Translations under genes and position numbers: made by a program
DNA from: Sphingobium limneticum
GTDB taxonomy: Bacteria; Pseudomonadota; Alphaproteobacteria; Sphingomonadales; Sphingomonadaceae
Direction: 5' to 3'
Length of the DNA stretch: 64,000 nucleotides
Assembly: GCF_008710155.1 (NCBI RefSeq)
Contig: NZ_VYPZ01000003.1
Location: 1-64,000, forward strand
The notes under the pieces: model-generated
Seen by the model: only the letters and a program-made list of their open reading frames with translations
The model's database searches: none
Told to the model about the DNA's origin: nothing
Shown here: positions 7,029 through 16,495 of the stretch, in pieces
Layout: every line of letters starts with the position of its first letter
Position numbering within the stretch: position 1 is the stretch's first letter

Positions 7029-8516
7029 TCAGTCCAGCTTGATCCACACCGCCTTGGTTTCCAGATAATCCTCGATATGGTGCGGTCCGGACTCCCGGCC
7101 GAAACCGCTCATGCCATAGCCGCCGAAGGGGACGCCGGGGTCGAGCATCTGGTAGCAATTGACCCAGACCGACCCGGCCCTGATGCCGCGCGCCATGCGG
7201 TGCGCGGTGGCGAGGTCACGGGTCCACACGCCGCTGCCCAGGCCAAAGGGGGTAGCGTTGGCACGTTCCAGCACTTCCTCAATCGTGTCGAAAGAGAAGG
7301 CGGACAGGACCGGGCCGAAAATCTCCTCCCGTGCGATCGTCATGTCGTCGGTGACATTGTCGAAGATGGTGGGCGCAAGGAAATAGCCGTCGTCATAGCC
7401 GGCGCCCGACAGGCGGCCGCCACCGGCCAGCGCACTGGCGCCCTCCGCCACGGCGCTGTCCATGAAGCCCAATATCTTGTCCATCTGAAGCGCGGAGACG
7501 ACCGGGCCGATCTGGGTTTCCGGGTTCAGCGGATCGCCGACCTTGATCGTTTTCGTGAAAGCGGCGAGCCGTTCCATGAACTCGGCCCGGATCGAGGACT
7601 GGACGAAGAGGCGAGTGCCGGCCGAACAGATCTGGCCCGAATTGGCGAAGACGGCCATGGCGGCGGCGGGCACCGCCTTGTCCAGATCCGCGTCGGCAAA
7701 GACGATATTGGGGGACTTGCCGCCCAGCTCGACCGTGACCCGCTTCATGGAGGCGGCGGCGGCGTGCAGGATCTTTTCGCCCACGCCCGTTGATCCGGTG
7801 AAGGCGATCTTGTCCACGCCGGGATGGCTGGAGAGCGCCGCACCGGCGTCGCCCATGCCGGTCAGGATGTTGATGACGCCTTCGGGCACGCCGGCCTCCA
7901 GGCACAGTTCGCCAAAGCGCAGGGCGGACAGCGGCGTCTGTTCGGCCGGCTTCATGACGAGTGCGCATCCGCTGGCCAGGACCGGGCCGGCCTTCCACAC
8001 GGACATGCCGATCGGACCGTTCCACGGGTTGATCGCTGCGACAACGCCGATCGGTTCCTTCAGCGTATGGGACAGGACATCACCGGGCGCGCTATTGTCC
8101 AGCGTTTCGCCGGCGATCAGCGTCGCTTGCCCCGCATAATAGCGTAGCAGGCTGCCCGCACGCACTTTGCCAAGGATGGTGCGGCTATAGGGAGCGCCCA
8201 GGTCCAGCGTGTCGAGCATCGCCAGTTCTTCATAATGGGCCTCCACCAGATCGGCGAGACGCAGCATGATGCGTTGCCGTTCCGCGCCCTTCATGCGGCT
8301 CCATGGACCGGTGAGCGCGGCGCGGGCGGCCTTGACCGCGCGATCGACATCTTCCGCGCCGCCCTGCGCCACCAGTGCCAGCAATTCGCCGGTTGCGGGG
8401 TTGCGGGTTTCCAACCGCTTGCCAGACAAGGCGGGCACGCGCTGGCCGCCGATCAGCATATCCTGTTCGGGCCGGTCGAGCAGGGCAGGACGGGGCGGAA
8501 TGGTGGTGATGGTCAT
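7029..8516 (-). CDS. NAD(P)-dependent aldehyde dehydrogenase
   Basis: The 495-aa protein has all core ALDH motifs: INPWNGPIGM (Rossmann entry and oxyanion Asn), KPAEQTPLSA, FTGSTGVGEKI, ELGGKSPNIVFADADLD with the general base Glu near residue 268, and NSGQICSAGTRLF with the catalytic Cys near 302. A GGAGAG Shine-Dalgarno precedes the ATG. It is the last gene of the minus-strand operon, 17 bp after the GMC alcohol dehydrogenase, so it most likely converts the aldehyde made by that enzyme into an acid. The acid could then be a substrate of the CoA-transferase at 1489 (inference). Confidence 0.92.
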   Translation of the reverse strand: MTITTIPPRPALLDRPEQDMLIGGQRVPALSGKRLETRNPATGELLALVAQGGAEDVDRAVKAARAALTGPWSRMKGAERQRIMLRLADLVEAHYEELAMLDTLDLGAPYSRTILGKVRAGSLLRYYAGQATLIAGETLDNSAPGDVLSHTLKEPIGVVAAINPWNGPIGMSVWKAGPVLASGCALVMKPAEQTPLSALRFGELCLEAGVPEGVINILTGMGDAGAALSSHPGVDKIAFTGSTGVGEKILHAAAASMKRVTVELGGKSPNIVFADADLDKAVPAAAMAVFANSGQICSAGTRLFVQSSIRAEFMERLAAFTKTIKVGDPLNPETQIGPVVSALQMDKILGFMDSAVAEGASALAGGGRLSGAGYDDGYFLAPTIFDNVTDDMTIAREEIFGPVLSAFSFDTIEEVLERANATPFGLGSGVWTRDLATAHRMARGIRAGSVWVNCYQMLDPGVPFGGYGMSGFGRESGPHHIEDYLETKAVWIKLD

Positions 8517-8533
8517 AAGTCTCTCCGGGCCGG

Positions 8534-10159
8534 TCAGGCGGCGATATTGGATCGAAGGGCGTCTTCGAGGATGAAGCGGGCGGCGCGTTCGGCGATCATC
8601 ATCGTGGGCGCGCTGGTGTTGCCGCTGATGATTTCCGGCATGACCGAGGCGTCTACGACGCGCAGGCCGGCGACGCCGCGCACGCGCAGGCGATTGTCGA
8701 CCACGGCCATGGGGTCGCTGTCCGGCCCCATCTTGGCTGTGCCGGTCGGGTGGTAGGCGGTATTGACGATCCGGCGCAGGGCCGCGTCGATTTCGGCATC
8801 GCTCTGATGCTGGGCGCCGGGTTCTATTTCGTCACCGGTCATGGCGGCCAGTGCCGGCTGGGCGAAGATGCGGCGGGCTTCGCGGAAGCCGGCGATCAAC
8901 GTCTTCATGTCGTAGGGGTCGGCGAAGAAATTGGGGCTGATGATCGGCTTGTCCTCTGGCCGGTTGCTGGCGAGACGGACCGATCCGGCGCTTTTGGGAC
9001 GGAGCAGCTGGATCAGCGCCATATAGCCATGGCGGCGCGGGACCGAGCGGGCGTCGATCTTCAATCCGACCAGGAAGGTGATCTGGATATCCGGCCGGCC
9101 GCTGCCGTCGGTGCAGAGGAAGCCGCCGCATTCGGCGACGTTGGAGGCGAGCATGCCGGTGCGGTTGAAGAGGTAGCGGAACGGGCTGGCGAGGATGCGG
9201 GGCAGCGCCTTGGGCGAGATAGCGTAGGCTTGCGCAGAAGGATTTTCCATCGCGACATGGACGGTCGGATGGTCCTGCAAATGCTGGCCGACACCGGGCA
9301 GGTGATGGACCAGGACGATGCCCATGTCGCGCAGATGATCCTGCGGCCCGATGCCCGAGAGCATCAGCAGTTGCGGCGAGTTGGTCGCGCCGGCGCACAG
9401 GATGATTTCGCGCCGCGCGGTGAGGATGCGGCGAGCGCCATTCTTCTCGACCTCGATGCCGCTGGCGCGGCCACGATCGAAGAGGATGCGGCGCACCATG
9501 GTCTCGTCGAGAACTGTCAGATTCTCGCGCCGCAGCGCGGGATGGAGGAAGGCGCGGGCGCTGGACAGGCGGGTGCCGTTGCGCTGGTTGAGGTCGTAGC
9601 GGCCAAAGCCGTCCTGCCGTTCCCCTGCAAAATCTGCGTTGCGATGATGGCCGGCCTGCGCGGCGGCGTCCACGATGGCGGTGGCGATGGGGTTCCAGCT
9701 TTTGGGCTTTTCCACGTCCAGTTCGCCGCCCTTGCCGTGCCAGGGCTGGTCGGGGCCATGGTAATTTTCGACGGCCTTGAACGCGGGCAGAACGTCGTCA
9801 TGGGACCAGCCGGCATTGCCGGCATCGGCCCATCCATCATAATCCGCCTTTTGCCCGCGAATATAGACGCCACCATTGATGGCGCTGCATCCGCCGAACA
9901 ATTTGCCGCGCGGAAAGTTGATCTGGCGATTATTGACGGCGTCGTTGCCGGCCAGCGACTGTTTCCAATTATATTTTTCGTGCGGCAGCAGGAAGATGTT
10001 GCCGACTGGCATGGCGGTCTTGATATTGACCGGCCAATTGCGGTCGGAAGGGCCGGCTTCGATCAGGGCGACGCGGTTGGCCGGGTCGGCGGACAGGCGA
10101 TTGGCCATCAGGCTGCCCGCCGAACCGGAACCGATCACGATATAGTCATAGTCGCTCAT
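8534..10159 (-). CDS. GMC-family FAD-dependent alcohol dehydrogenase (choline dehydrogenase-like)
   Basis: The 541-aa protein has the N-terminal FAD-binding motif VIGSGSAGSLMANRLS, the GMC signature around PRGKLFGGCSAINGGVYIRG, the second signature GATNSPQLLMLSGIG, and the active-site region NTAYHPTGTAKMG with its catalytic His followed by GNTSAPTMMIAERAA. The family oxidises primary alcohols with an electron-transfer acceptor. Neighbours are an MFS carrier (ATGA overlap upstream) and an aldehyde dehydrogenase 17 bp downstream. This alcohol-aldehyde-transporter trio also occurs in sphingomonad polyethylene glycol (peg) operons. Here it sits with Rieske oxygenases and no acyl-CoA ligase, so the substrate is probably different. 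Confidence 0.9.
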   Translation of the reverse strand: MSDYDYIVIGSGSAGSLMANRLSADPANRVALIEAGPSDRNWPVNIKTAMPVGNIFLLPHEKYNWKQSLAGNDAVNNRQINFPRGKLFGGCSAINGGVYIRGQKADYDGWADAGNAGWSHDDVLPAFKAVENYHGPDQPWHGKGGELDVEKPKSWNPIATAIVDAAAQAGHHRNADFAGERQDGFGRYDLNQRNGTRLSSARAFLHPALRRENLTVLDETMVRRILFDRGRASGIEVEKNGARRILTARREIILCAGATNSPQLLMLSGIGPQDHLRDMGIVLVHHLPGVGQHLQDHPTVHVAMENPSAQAYAISPKALPRILASPFRYLFNRTGMLASNVAECGGFLCTDGSGRPDIQITFLVGLKIDARSVPRRHGYMALIQLLRPKSAGSVRLASNRPEDKPIISPNFFADPYDMKTLIAGFREARRIFAQPALAAMTGDEIEPGAQHQSDAEIDAALRRIVNTAYHPTGTAKMGPDSDPMAVVDNRLRVRGVAGLRVVDASVMPEIISGNTSAPTMMIAERAARFILEDALRSNIAA

Positions 10160-11505
10160 GCGCGTGCATCCTGCCGGCCGAGGCGGGGGACATGGCCCCG
10201 CACGGCGATGAAACCAAGGGCGTTGACCAGCATCAGCGCGGCCAAGACGCCGAAAAAGCCCATATTCCCGCCGCCGATCAAGGTGGCGCCGGACACGGCA
10301 CTGACGATCGCGCCAGCGCGACCGGCGGCCCCCATCAGGCCAAGGCCACGGGCGCGCACGGCGGTCGGGAAGGCGTGGGCGCCGACCGCGAACATGGCCG
10401 ATTGCGCGGCGCTGGCAAACAGGCCGAGCGCGCCGAGCGCGGCCAGCACCGCCGGCTCGTTACGCCCGCCGTCGATAGGGAGCAGCGCCAGCAATGCACA
10501 GACGCCTGCGCCGGTGATCGCCATCAGGATCAGCGTGGGGCGCGATCCGAAACGGATGATCGCGAGGCTGGCGAACATCGCGCCGATCGTGCCGCCCAGG
10601 TTGAAGCTGGTCAGGCCAAGGCTGGCGGTTTGAAGCCCGAAGCCGGCGCTGAAGAGCATGGTCGGCGCCCAGTTGAACATGAGATAGATCATGAACATGC
10701 CCGAGAACATGGCGAGGCTGAGGGCCAGGCTGTCGCGCAACATGGTGCCTTTCAGCAAGGCGCTGAACGGGGTGTAGGGGGCTTTCCCGTCCACCTTCTC
10801 CGCCGGTCGGACGGATGCCGGATCGGGATGGGCGATGCGGCGCAGGATCGCGTCCAGTTCCGCGCGACGATCGGGCCGTTCGGCCAGATAGCGAGGCGAT
10901 TCCGGCAGGATGAACCAGAGCAGGGCGACAAAGGCCATGGTCAGCAGGCCGCCCAGATAGAAGAGCCAGCGCCAGCCCAGCACCGGCAGGATCGCGGCGG
11001 CCGCGACGCCGCCCAATATGCCGCCGATCGACACGCACACCACGCCGAAAGTGACGGCGACGCTGCGCCAGCGGGCGGGGGTGAATTCCGCGATCATCGC
11101 GCTAGCCGTGCCGGGCACGCCGCCCAGACCGATGCCGGCCAGCGTCTTGAGTAGGGCGACATGCCACAGTTCGACCGAAAAGCCGGTGGCGAGCGTGGCC
11201 ACGCCAAAGATGGCGACGCCGATCAGCAAAGCCCCGCGCCGGCCGAAGCGATCACCGATGAAGCCGGATGTCAGCGTGCCGATGGCCATGCCGACAAAAC
11301 CCAGCGCGAAGACGAAACCCAGCGCGTCGCGGCTGATATTCCATTCCTTCAGCAGGGACGGGGCGGCAAGGCCCAGCATCTGATTGTCCAGACCGTCCAG
11401 CACGACGGTAGCGGCGATCATCAGCACAGCCCAGACCTGAAAGGAGGACAGGGGCAATGCGTCCAGCATGCCCTTGCCTTCCGGCTCCAACGCGATCCCT
11501 GCCAA
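10156..11505 (-). CDS. MFS transporter, aromatic acid:H+ symporter-like
   Basis: This protein of about 449 aa has twelve predicted hydrophobic segments. The N-terminal motif LDGLDNQMLGLAAPSL resembles the charged TM1 of aromatic-acid:H+ symporters (PcaK/MhpT type), and GDRFGRRGALL is the MFS loop 2-3 motif. I chose the TTG at 11505 because GAGGAG lies 7 nt upstream; ATG 11469, with GGAAGG upstream, is a serious alternative. The stop overlaps the GMC dehydrogenase start as ATGA, which implies translational coupling. It would carry the substrate across the inner membrane after entry through the TonB-dependent receptor at 14221. Confidence 0.87.
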   Translation of the reverse strand: MAGIALEPEGKGMLDALPLSSFQVWAVLMIAATVVLDGLDNQMLGLAAPSLLKEWNISRDALGFVFALGFVGMAIGTLTSGFIGDRFGRRGALLIGVAIFGVATLATGFSVELWHVALLKTLAGIGLGGVPGTASAMIAEFTPARWRSVAVTFGVVCVSIGGILGGVAAAAILPVLGWRWLFYLGGLLTMAFVALLWFILPESPRYLAERPDRRAELDAILRRIAHPDPASVRPAEKVDGKAPYTPFSALLKGTMLRDSLALSLAMFSGMFMIYLMFNWAPTMLFSAGFGLQTASLGLTSFNLGGTIGAMFASLAIIRFGSRPTLILMAITGAGVCALLALLPIDGGRNEPAVLAALGALGLFASAAQSAMFAVGAHAFPTAVRARGLGLMGAAGRAGAIVSAVSGATLIGGGNMGFFGVLAALMLVNALGFIAVRGHVPRLGRQDARA

Positions 11506-11546
11506 AAGGCTTCTCCTCAATGGGCTTTTGCCCTGTTATCCGTCAT

Positions 11547-11570
11547 CGCGGCCCTTACCCTTGGGCCGCG
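11547..11570 (-). other. Intercistronic hairpin between reductase and transporter genes
   Basis: CGCGGCCC (11547-11554) and GGGCCGCG (11563-11570) form a perfect 8-bp stem with an 8-nt loop, in the gap between the ferredoxin-reductase stop and the MFS start. No T-run follows on the minus strand, so it is more likely an RNA-stability or partial attenuation element than a terminator. Confidence 0.4.
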
Positions 11571-11579
11571 CACTTACCC

Positions 11580-12515
11580 TTATATGTCCAGAACCAGATT
11601 GGCGGTCTTTGCGCCCGAGCAGCAGACCATGATCAGCTTGTTCGCCGCCTTTTCCTCATCGGTCAGGAAATGGTCGCGATGGTCGGGCACGCCGTCCAGC
11701 ACCTTCACCTGGCAGGTGCCGCAAATCCCTTCCGAACAGGCGAAGCCGATATCGACGCCCGCCATCAGCAGCGCGTCCAACATCGTTTCGCCTTCCTCGA
11801 CCGCGATGGTCTTGCCGCTCTTGACGAGTTCCAGCGTGTAGCCGCCATCGGTCGCCAGTTCGGTTTCGGCGGAGAAATATTCGATATGGGCGTGGCCCTT
11901 GGGCCGGTCGGCATTGGTCGCGACGAACGCGTCCAGCATGCCGGTCGGGCCACAGCAATAGAGGTGCGCGTCGGCCGGGGCGCGGCCGCAAATGGCCTTC
12001 AGGTCCAGCCGCTGACCGCCCGGCACGCCATCATAGGCGATTTCGACCCGGTCATAGTCCTCGACCCGATCGACATAGGCGGCGCGATCCGGGCTGGCGG
12101 CGACATAATGCAATTCCCAGCTGCGGCCGAGCTTTTCCAGCCGCGCGATCATGGGCAGCATGGGCGTGATGCCGATGCCGCCGGCGACCAGCACCGTGTG
12201 GCTGGCGTCCTCGACCATGGGGAAGTTGTTCTTCGGCTCCGACATTTCCACGATCTGGCCGACGCGCCATTGTTCATGGATGTGGCGCGATCCGCCGCGA
12301 CCGTCGATCGCGTGATGGACGGCGATTTCATAATAGCCGCGAATGGCGGGATCGTTGACCAGCGAATAGCTGCGCGCCAGCCCTTTTTCCAGCTGGAGGT
12401 CGACATGGGCGCCGGGTTCGAACGCGGGCATCATGCCACCGCCGACCGGTTCCAGAATATAGCTGTTGATCCCGTCCGCTTCCCAACGGATGGTCCGAAT
12501 ACGTACCTGCATCAC
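11580..12515 (-). CDS. PDR/VanB-type oxygenase reductase (FMN/NAD/2Fe-2S)
   Basis: The 311-aa protein passes electrons from NAD(P)H to a Rieske oxygenase. It has an N-terminal ferredoxin-reductase FMN domain (LARSYSLVNDP), an NAD-binding domain beginning VLVAGGIGITPMLPMI near residue 110, and a C-terminal plant-type [2Fe-2S] domain with CSEGICGTCQVKVLDG and a later CCS. This order is that of phthalate dioxygenase reductase and VanB. AAGGAGAG lies 6 nt before the ATG. It follows the Rieske oxygenase gene by 145 bp and is its obvious partner; it may also serve the second Rieske enzyme at 17485, which has no reductase of its own. Confidence 0.92.
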   Translation of the reverse strand: MMQVRIRTIRWEADGINSYILEPVGGGMMPAFEPGAHVDLQLEKGLARSYSLVNDPAIRGYYEIAVHHAIDGRGGSRHIHEQWRVGQIVEMSEPKNNFPMVEDASHTVLVAGGIGITPMLPMIARLEKLGRSWELHYVAASPDRAAYVDRVEDYDRVEIAYDGVPGGQRLDLKAICGRAPADAHLYCCGPTGMLDAFVATNADRPKGHAHIEYFSAETELATDGGYTLELVKSGKTIAVEEGETMLDALLMAGVDIGFACSEGICGTCQVKVLDGVPDHRDHFLTDEEKAANKLIMVCCSGAKTANLVLDI

Positions 12516-12660
12516 ACACTCTCCTTGGCGCGATGCGTCTCTTGATCCGGCCGGTGCGCAATGGATAGGCGCCCGGTGCGGATCGCAATGCGTCTCGTCA
12601 CCTTATGTCCTCTCATTCGGGGCGGCCTGGCACATGGATCGTGCCGGCCGCCGGTTCGGC

Positions 12661-13974
12661 TCACTCTGCCGCTTCCACCTTCTCGGGCCAGCGCACCGCT
12701 TTTGCCAAGGCCGTTTCATAGGCATTTTGCAGGCTATCGCTGGGATCGTGCAGGAAGGAGCCGGCGCGGGCGCGGTAGAAGACGCCGGGATTTTCGATAC
12801 CCGGCGGCACGACGCCCTTGTTGGCGAAGGCACGGGCGGCCAGCAGCACGCGGCGGCGGACGCGGGCGATCATCTGGTCGGTCGGCGCCAGGTTTTCGAA
12901 GCTGTGGTCGGTGACCGGCCCCATGCTTTCGGTCACGGCCTGATCCTGCATCGTGATGTTGGGGATGCCGGTGAACTGATGGCCGTTGCGCTGCGATTCC
13001 CGGTCGATCGCCCAGTCGTTCGCTTCGCTGTCGGTCGAGCGCCAGCGGCCGAACCAGTCGGTCGTGTTGGGCGCATAGCTGATCTGGTCGAACAGCGGCG
13101 TGCCGTCCTTTAGCGTCGAATTATAGGCCGGGTTGCCGGCATCCACGCCGCAGGTGATGTCGAACAGCATCGAATGTTCGTCGTCCATCGGCACCCAGGC
13201 GCGAGCGATGGCGCGGGTGGCGAAACGGTTGTTCGGCGTCTGCGTCCACATCGGGAACATATAATGGGCGACGCGCCAGCTCATCTGGCCATCGTCATTG
13301 GGGCGATAGCCGCCATACATGACGCCCCAGTCGGACTGGGCCACTTCATATTCCGGCGCGCGGTCCAGCACGGTCGGACGCATCGGATGATCGGGTTCCA
13401 GATCGTCCGCTTCGATCCCGCCGACATGCAGGAAGCCGACATGGCTGGTATCGATGTCGCCTTCCAGCGCCTGAAGCCAGTTGCAATCGCGTTGCAGGCA
13501 CCAGATTTCGGCGTCCGGGTGCATCGTCGCTTCGATTTCCGGCAGCGGCGGCGGGTTTGCCTGATCCTGCCCCATATAGACCCAGATCAGGCCGTTGGCC
13601 TCATGGGTCTTGTACGCCTTGGCATGGACCTTTTCCTTGAAATCCATGCGGGCGGGGACGGAGGGCATGTCGACGCATTTGCCGTCCACGTCGAACTTCC
13701 AGCCATGATAGACGCAGCGGATGCCGTTCTGCTCGTTGCGGCCGATGAAGAGCGACGCGCAGCGATGCGGGCAGCGATGGTCCATGATGCCGACGCGACC
13801 CGAACTGTCGCGGAAGGCGATCAGCTTTTCGCACAGGATCATCAGGCGGACCGGATCGCCATCGCTCTGCACTTCGGAAGACAGGCAAGCGGGCAACCAA
13901 TATTGCCGCATGAAATTGCCCATCACGGTTCCGGGACCAACTTTGGTCAGGTCTGCGCTATCACTGGACTGCAT
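12661..13974 (-). CDS. Rieske non-heme iron oxygenase, phthalate dioxygenase/LigXa-like
   Basis: The 437-aa oxygenase subunit has the Rieske motif CPH (DHRCPHRCASLF, near residue 70) and CVYH (RCVYHGWKFD, near 90), which bind the [2Fe-2S] cluster. The catalytic-domain stretch GDIDTSHVGFLH supplies the two mononuclear-iron His ligands and the bridging Asp. The N-terminus VGPGTVMGNFMRQYWLPA is that of the phthalate 4,5-dioxygenase/O-demethylase group. It is the first gene of the minus-strand operon, with its own VanB-type reductase next. The promoter region shared with the TonB receptor contains a GntR-type operator. Ring hydroxylation and O-demethylation are both possible. Confidence 0.9.
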   Translation of the reverse strand: MQSSDSADLTKVGPGTVMGNFMRQYWLPACLSSEVQSDGDPVRLMILCEKLIAFRDSSGRVGIMDHRCPHRCASLFIGRNEQNGIRCVYHGWKFDVDGKCVDMPSVPARMDFKEKVHAKAYKTHEANGLIWVYMGQDQANPPPLPEIEATMHPDAEIWCLQRDCNWLQALEGDIDTSHVGFLHVGGIEADDLEPDHPMRPTVLDRAPEYEVAQSDWGVMYGGYRPNDDGQMSWRVAHYMFPMWTQTPNNRFATRAIARAWVPMDDEHSMLFDITCGVDAGNPAYNSTLKDGTPLFDQISYAPNTTDWFGRWRSTDSEANDWAIDRESQRNGHQFTGIPNITMQDQAVTESMGPVTDHSFENLAPTDQMIARVRRRVLLAARAFANKGVVPPGIENPGVFYRARAGSFLHDPSDSLQNAYETALAKAVRWPEKVEAAE

Positions 13975-14103
13975 GGTTCAGGCTCTTCCTACACTACCCT
14001 GTTGGACGGTCGGTCCTTCGCGGGAAACCCGCCAATGCCGCCGCCGTTCGTTGCATCTGCTATCTCCTCGCTAGACGTTGGCGAACGACGACCCCAATCG
14101 GAA

Positions 14104-14118
14104 TATGGTCGTACCATT
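14104..14118. promoter_or_regulatory. GntR/FadR-type operator O6 (oxygenase operon/TonB receptor divergent region)
   Basis: TATGGTCGTACCATT has perfect ATGGT and ACCAT half-sites with the same 3-nt spacer as the sites near etfB and the acyl-CoA dehydrogenase. It lies in the 246-bp divergent gap, 130 bp before the Rieske gene start and 103 bp before the receptor start. It ties this operon pair to the regulator 13 kb away. Confidence 0.7.
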
Positions 14119-14220
14119 CAAAAATCGGGACGAAGCTATTGTGCGGCGAAGAAATTTGCTGCTTCACCCCTCTACCAAGGCGGCAGGCAAGCCGCTCACA
14201 TCCCAGGGGAGACGCTTTTC

Positions 14221-16479
14221 ATGCCGTTCAAAATCCACACCTCCACCGCCATCGGCGCCGTTCTGGGCGCCCTGATGATCGGCGTCAGCGCGCCGGCCAT
14301 GGCGCAGGCGGATGCCACCGCGCCGCAGGAAGGTGCGCCGCAGCAATCGGTCAGCGGGGACATTATCGTAACGGCGCAGCGTCGCGAATCGACGGTGCGG
14401 GAAGTGCCTTTCTCGATCGCGGCCTTTGGCGGCGAAGATTTGCGCAAGACTCAGGTATTCAGCCCCACCGCCCTGACGCAGCAGATGCCGGGCATCACCG
14501 TCAACACGTCCGACAAGTCGTTGTCGATCGTCGCGATCCGCGGCAATGTGTCGACGTTCCGCACGGCCACGCTGGACACGCCGGTCGCCTATTTCATGGA
14601 CGACGTCTATTATGTGTTCAACAACGACCTGAACGCCAACTTCTACGACATTCAGCGCGTGGAAGTGCTGCGCGGGCCGCAGGGCACATTGTTCGGCCGC
14701 AACGTGGTGGGTGGCGCGATCGCGGTCATCACCAACAATCCCGAAATGAAGGAAGACTGGTACGGCCAGGTGACGGCGGGCAATGGCGCCTATGTCCGCA
14801 CCGAAGGCATGGTGAATGGCATGCTGGTGGACGACAAGCTGGCGTTTCGCGCATCGTTCAGCACGGAAACGTCCAACGGCCTGATCGACACGCCCAACCA
14901 GAAGGGCAGCTATGGCAAGACCGACGGCGTCGCCATGCGCGGCAAGCTGCTGTACCAGCCGACCGACACGCTCAAGATCGTCCTGTCGGGCGACTATAGC
15001 TATACCGAAGGCAATGGCGGTGCGATCGGCCTGGGCATTGGCGGGGTGCAGCGCATTCCGGCGACCTTCGGCGACTTTGACGATGGCAAATGGACGAACA
15101 ATGATTTCTCCCGCTCGCCCTATCGCCAGCGGTTGCGCGGCGGTTATCTGCGCGGCGATCTGGACGTGCTGGGCGGCACGCTGACCGCGATCACCGGCTA
15201 TCGCCTGAATGACAGCCACGCGACCAACGACGACGTGCCGGTCGCCACGCAGGTGCCGGTGTTCGACCGCCGGCAGGTGGTGAAGAACAGGAGCTTCACG
15301 CAGGAAGTGCGTTTCGCCTCCGCGCCGGGTCGCTTCTCCTATGTGGTGGGCGCCTATTATCTGTCGGCCGACGTATCGACCACCAACATCTTCAATTACA
15401 GCCCGTTGCCCGGATCGGCCGTGCCGGCATCCGTCCGCCGGAACCCCAACATCACCAACATCACCCGCGTTCAGGACGGCAATGTCCGCAGTTTTGCGGT
15501 GTTCGGCGAAGGCACGTTCGAGGTCACCGATCGGCTCTCGCTGGTGGCCGGCGGTCGCTACACATCGGACCGCAAGAAGATCGACTATCATGCCTTCTCG
15601 ACCACCGATGCGGGGACGATCCCCGGCTTCGGCTTTCCCGGCGAAGTGCTGGCGTCGGGCGGCAAGACCTGGAACGCCTTCACCCCGCGCGTGACGCTGA
15701 AATATGAGCCGATCGACAATGTGAATCTCTATGCGACCTGGGCGAAGGGCTTCAAGTCCGGCGGGTTCGTCGACAATGCCTATCGCAACCCGACCATTCC
15801 GTTGGAGCCGGAAAAGGCGCAGAATTACGAAATCGGGGCCAAGACGCGGCTGTTCAACAACATGCTCGATTTCAACGTCGCGCTGTTCAAGCAGAAGACC
15901 AAGAATCTCCAGAACTTCTCGGGCGCGGGCGGGATCGCCCATACCTACAACGGCACGCTGGAAATGAAGGGGTGGGAGGTCGAATCCGTGGTCCGGCCGA
16001 TCGACGGGCTGCGCCTGACCGGCAACTACACGCATCTGATCGGTACCTATACCGATCTGCGCGATCCGCTGGTCAATCTCGACTATTCGGGCAATCCGGC
16101 CAAATTCGCGCCGCGCGACAGCTTCACGCTCGGCGCCAGCTACGACCTGGCGATGGGCAATGGCGCCAAGCTGATACCGCAGGCCGACTTCAACTATTCC
16201 AGCCGTATTTCGACGGACGATGCCAACACGCTGCGCCTGTACGAAAATCTGCACAACGATACCAAGGGGCGGACGCTGAATGCGCGACTCAATTATGAGT
16301 CCGCCGATGGCCGCTGGACATTGGGCGTCTGGGGCAAGAACCTCACCAACAACTATCAGATCGTCAATGCCGACGACATCACCGCCTTCCTGGCGGTGCC
16401 GGGTAACGGCACCACCTATTGGAAGATCTTCACCAACACGCCGCGCACCTATGGCCTGACCCTCTCCATCAGGCCGTAA
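14221..16479 (+). CDS. TonB-dependent outer-membrane receptor
   Basis: The 752-aa protein begins with a signal peptide ending near APAMAQA, then a TonB box-like DIIVTAQRRE and a plug domain (about residues 55-170, with VEVLRGPQGTLFGRNVVGGA). A beta-barrel follows to the C-terminal aromatic-rich strand TYGLTLSIRP. The frame is open 1 kb further upstream, but ATG 14221 is preceded by AGGGGAG and starts directly with the signal peptide. It is divergent from the Rieske operon, with a shared GntR-type operator. In sphingomonads such receptors often import aromatic or large hydrophobic substrates. It ends in a strong terminator. Confidence 0.93.
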   Translation: MPFKIHTSTAIGAVLGALMIGVSAPAMAQADATAPQEGAPQQSVSGDIIVTAQRRESTVREVPFSIAAFGGEDLRKTQVFSPTALTQQMPGITVNTSDKSLSIVAIRGNVSTFRTATLDTPVAYFMDDVYYVFNNDLNANFYDIQRVEVLRGPQGTLFGRNVVGGAIAVITNNPEMKEDWYGQVTAGNGAYVRTEGMVNGMLVDDKLAFRASFSTETSNGLIDTPNQKGSYGKTDGVAMRGKLLYQPTDTLKIVLSGDYSYTEGNGGAIGLGIGGVQRIPATFGDFDDGKWTNNDFSRSPYRQRLRGGYLRGDLDVLGGTLTAITGYRLNDSHATNDDVPVATQVPVFDRRQVVKNRSFTQEVRFASAPGRFSYVVGAYYLSADVSTTNIFNYSPLPGSAVPASVRRNPNITNITRVQDGNVRSFAVFGEGTFEVTDRLSLVAGGRYTSDRKKIDYHAFSTTDAGTIPGFGFPGEVLASGGKTWNAFTPRVTLKYEPIDNVNLYATWAKGFKSGGFVDNAYRNPTIPLEPEKAQNYEIGAKTRLFNNMLDFNVALFKQKTKNLQNFSGAGGIAHTYNGTLEMKGWEVESVVRPIDGLRLTGNYTHLIGTYTDLRDPLVNLDYSGNPAKFAPRDSFTLGASYDLAMGNGAKLIPQADFNYSSRISTDDANTLRLYENLHNDTKGRTLNARLNYESADGRWTLGVWGKNLTNNYQIVNADDITAFLAVPGNGTTYWKIFTNTPRTYGLTLSIRP

Positions 16480-16495
16480 GCCCAAAGGCGTTACG

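Noticed and set aside
7029-11505. peg (polyethylene glycol) or betAB (choline) operon identity for the GMC-ALDH-MFS trio
   Set aside because: There is no acyl-CoA ligase or AraC-type regulator as in peg, and no BetI regulator or choline carrier. Rieske oxygenases and an aromatic-acid-type carrier are present instead.
14164-16485. 773-codon open frame antisense to the TonB receptor
   Set aside because: It mirrors the receptor codons in high-GC DNA, has no domain I recognise, and the receptor frame has clear motifs. The same reasoning rejects the long antisense frames over secA (51271-54003), ntrY (32746-35409) and addA (60839-62140).
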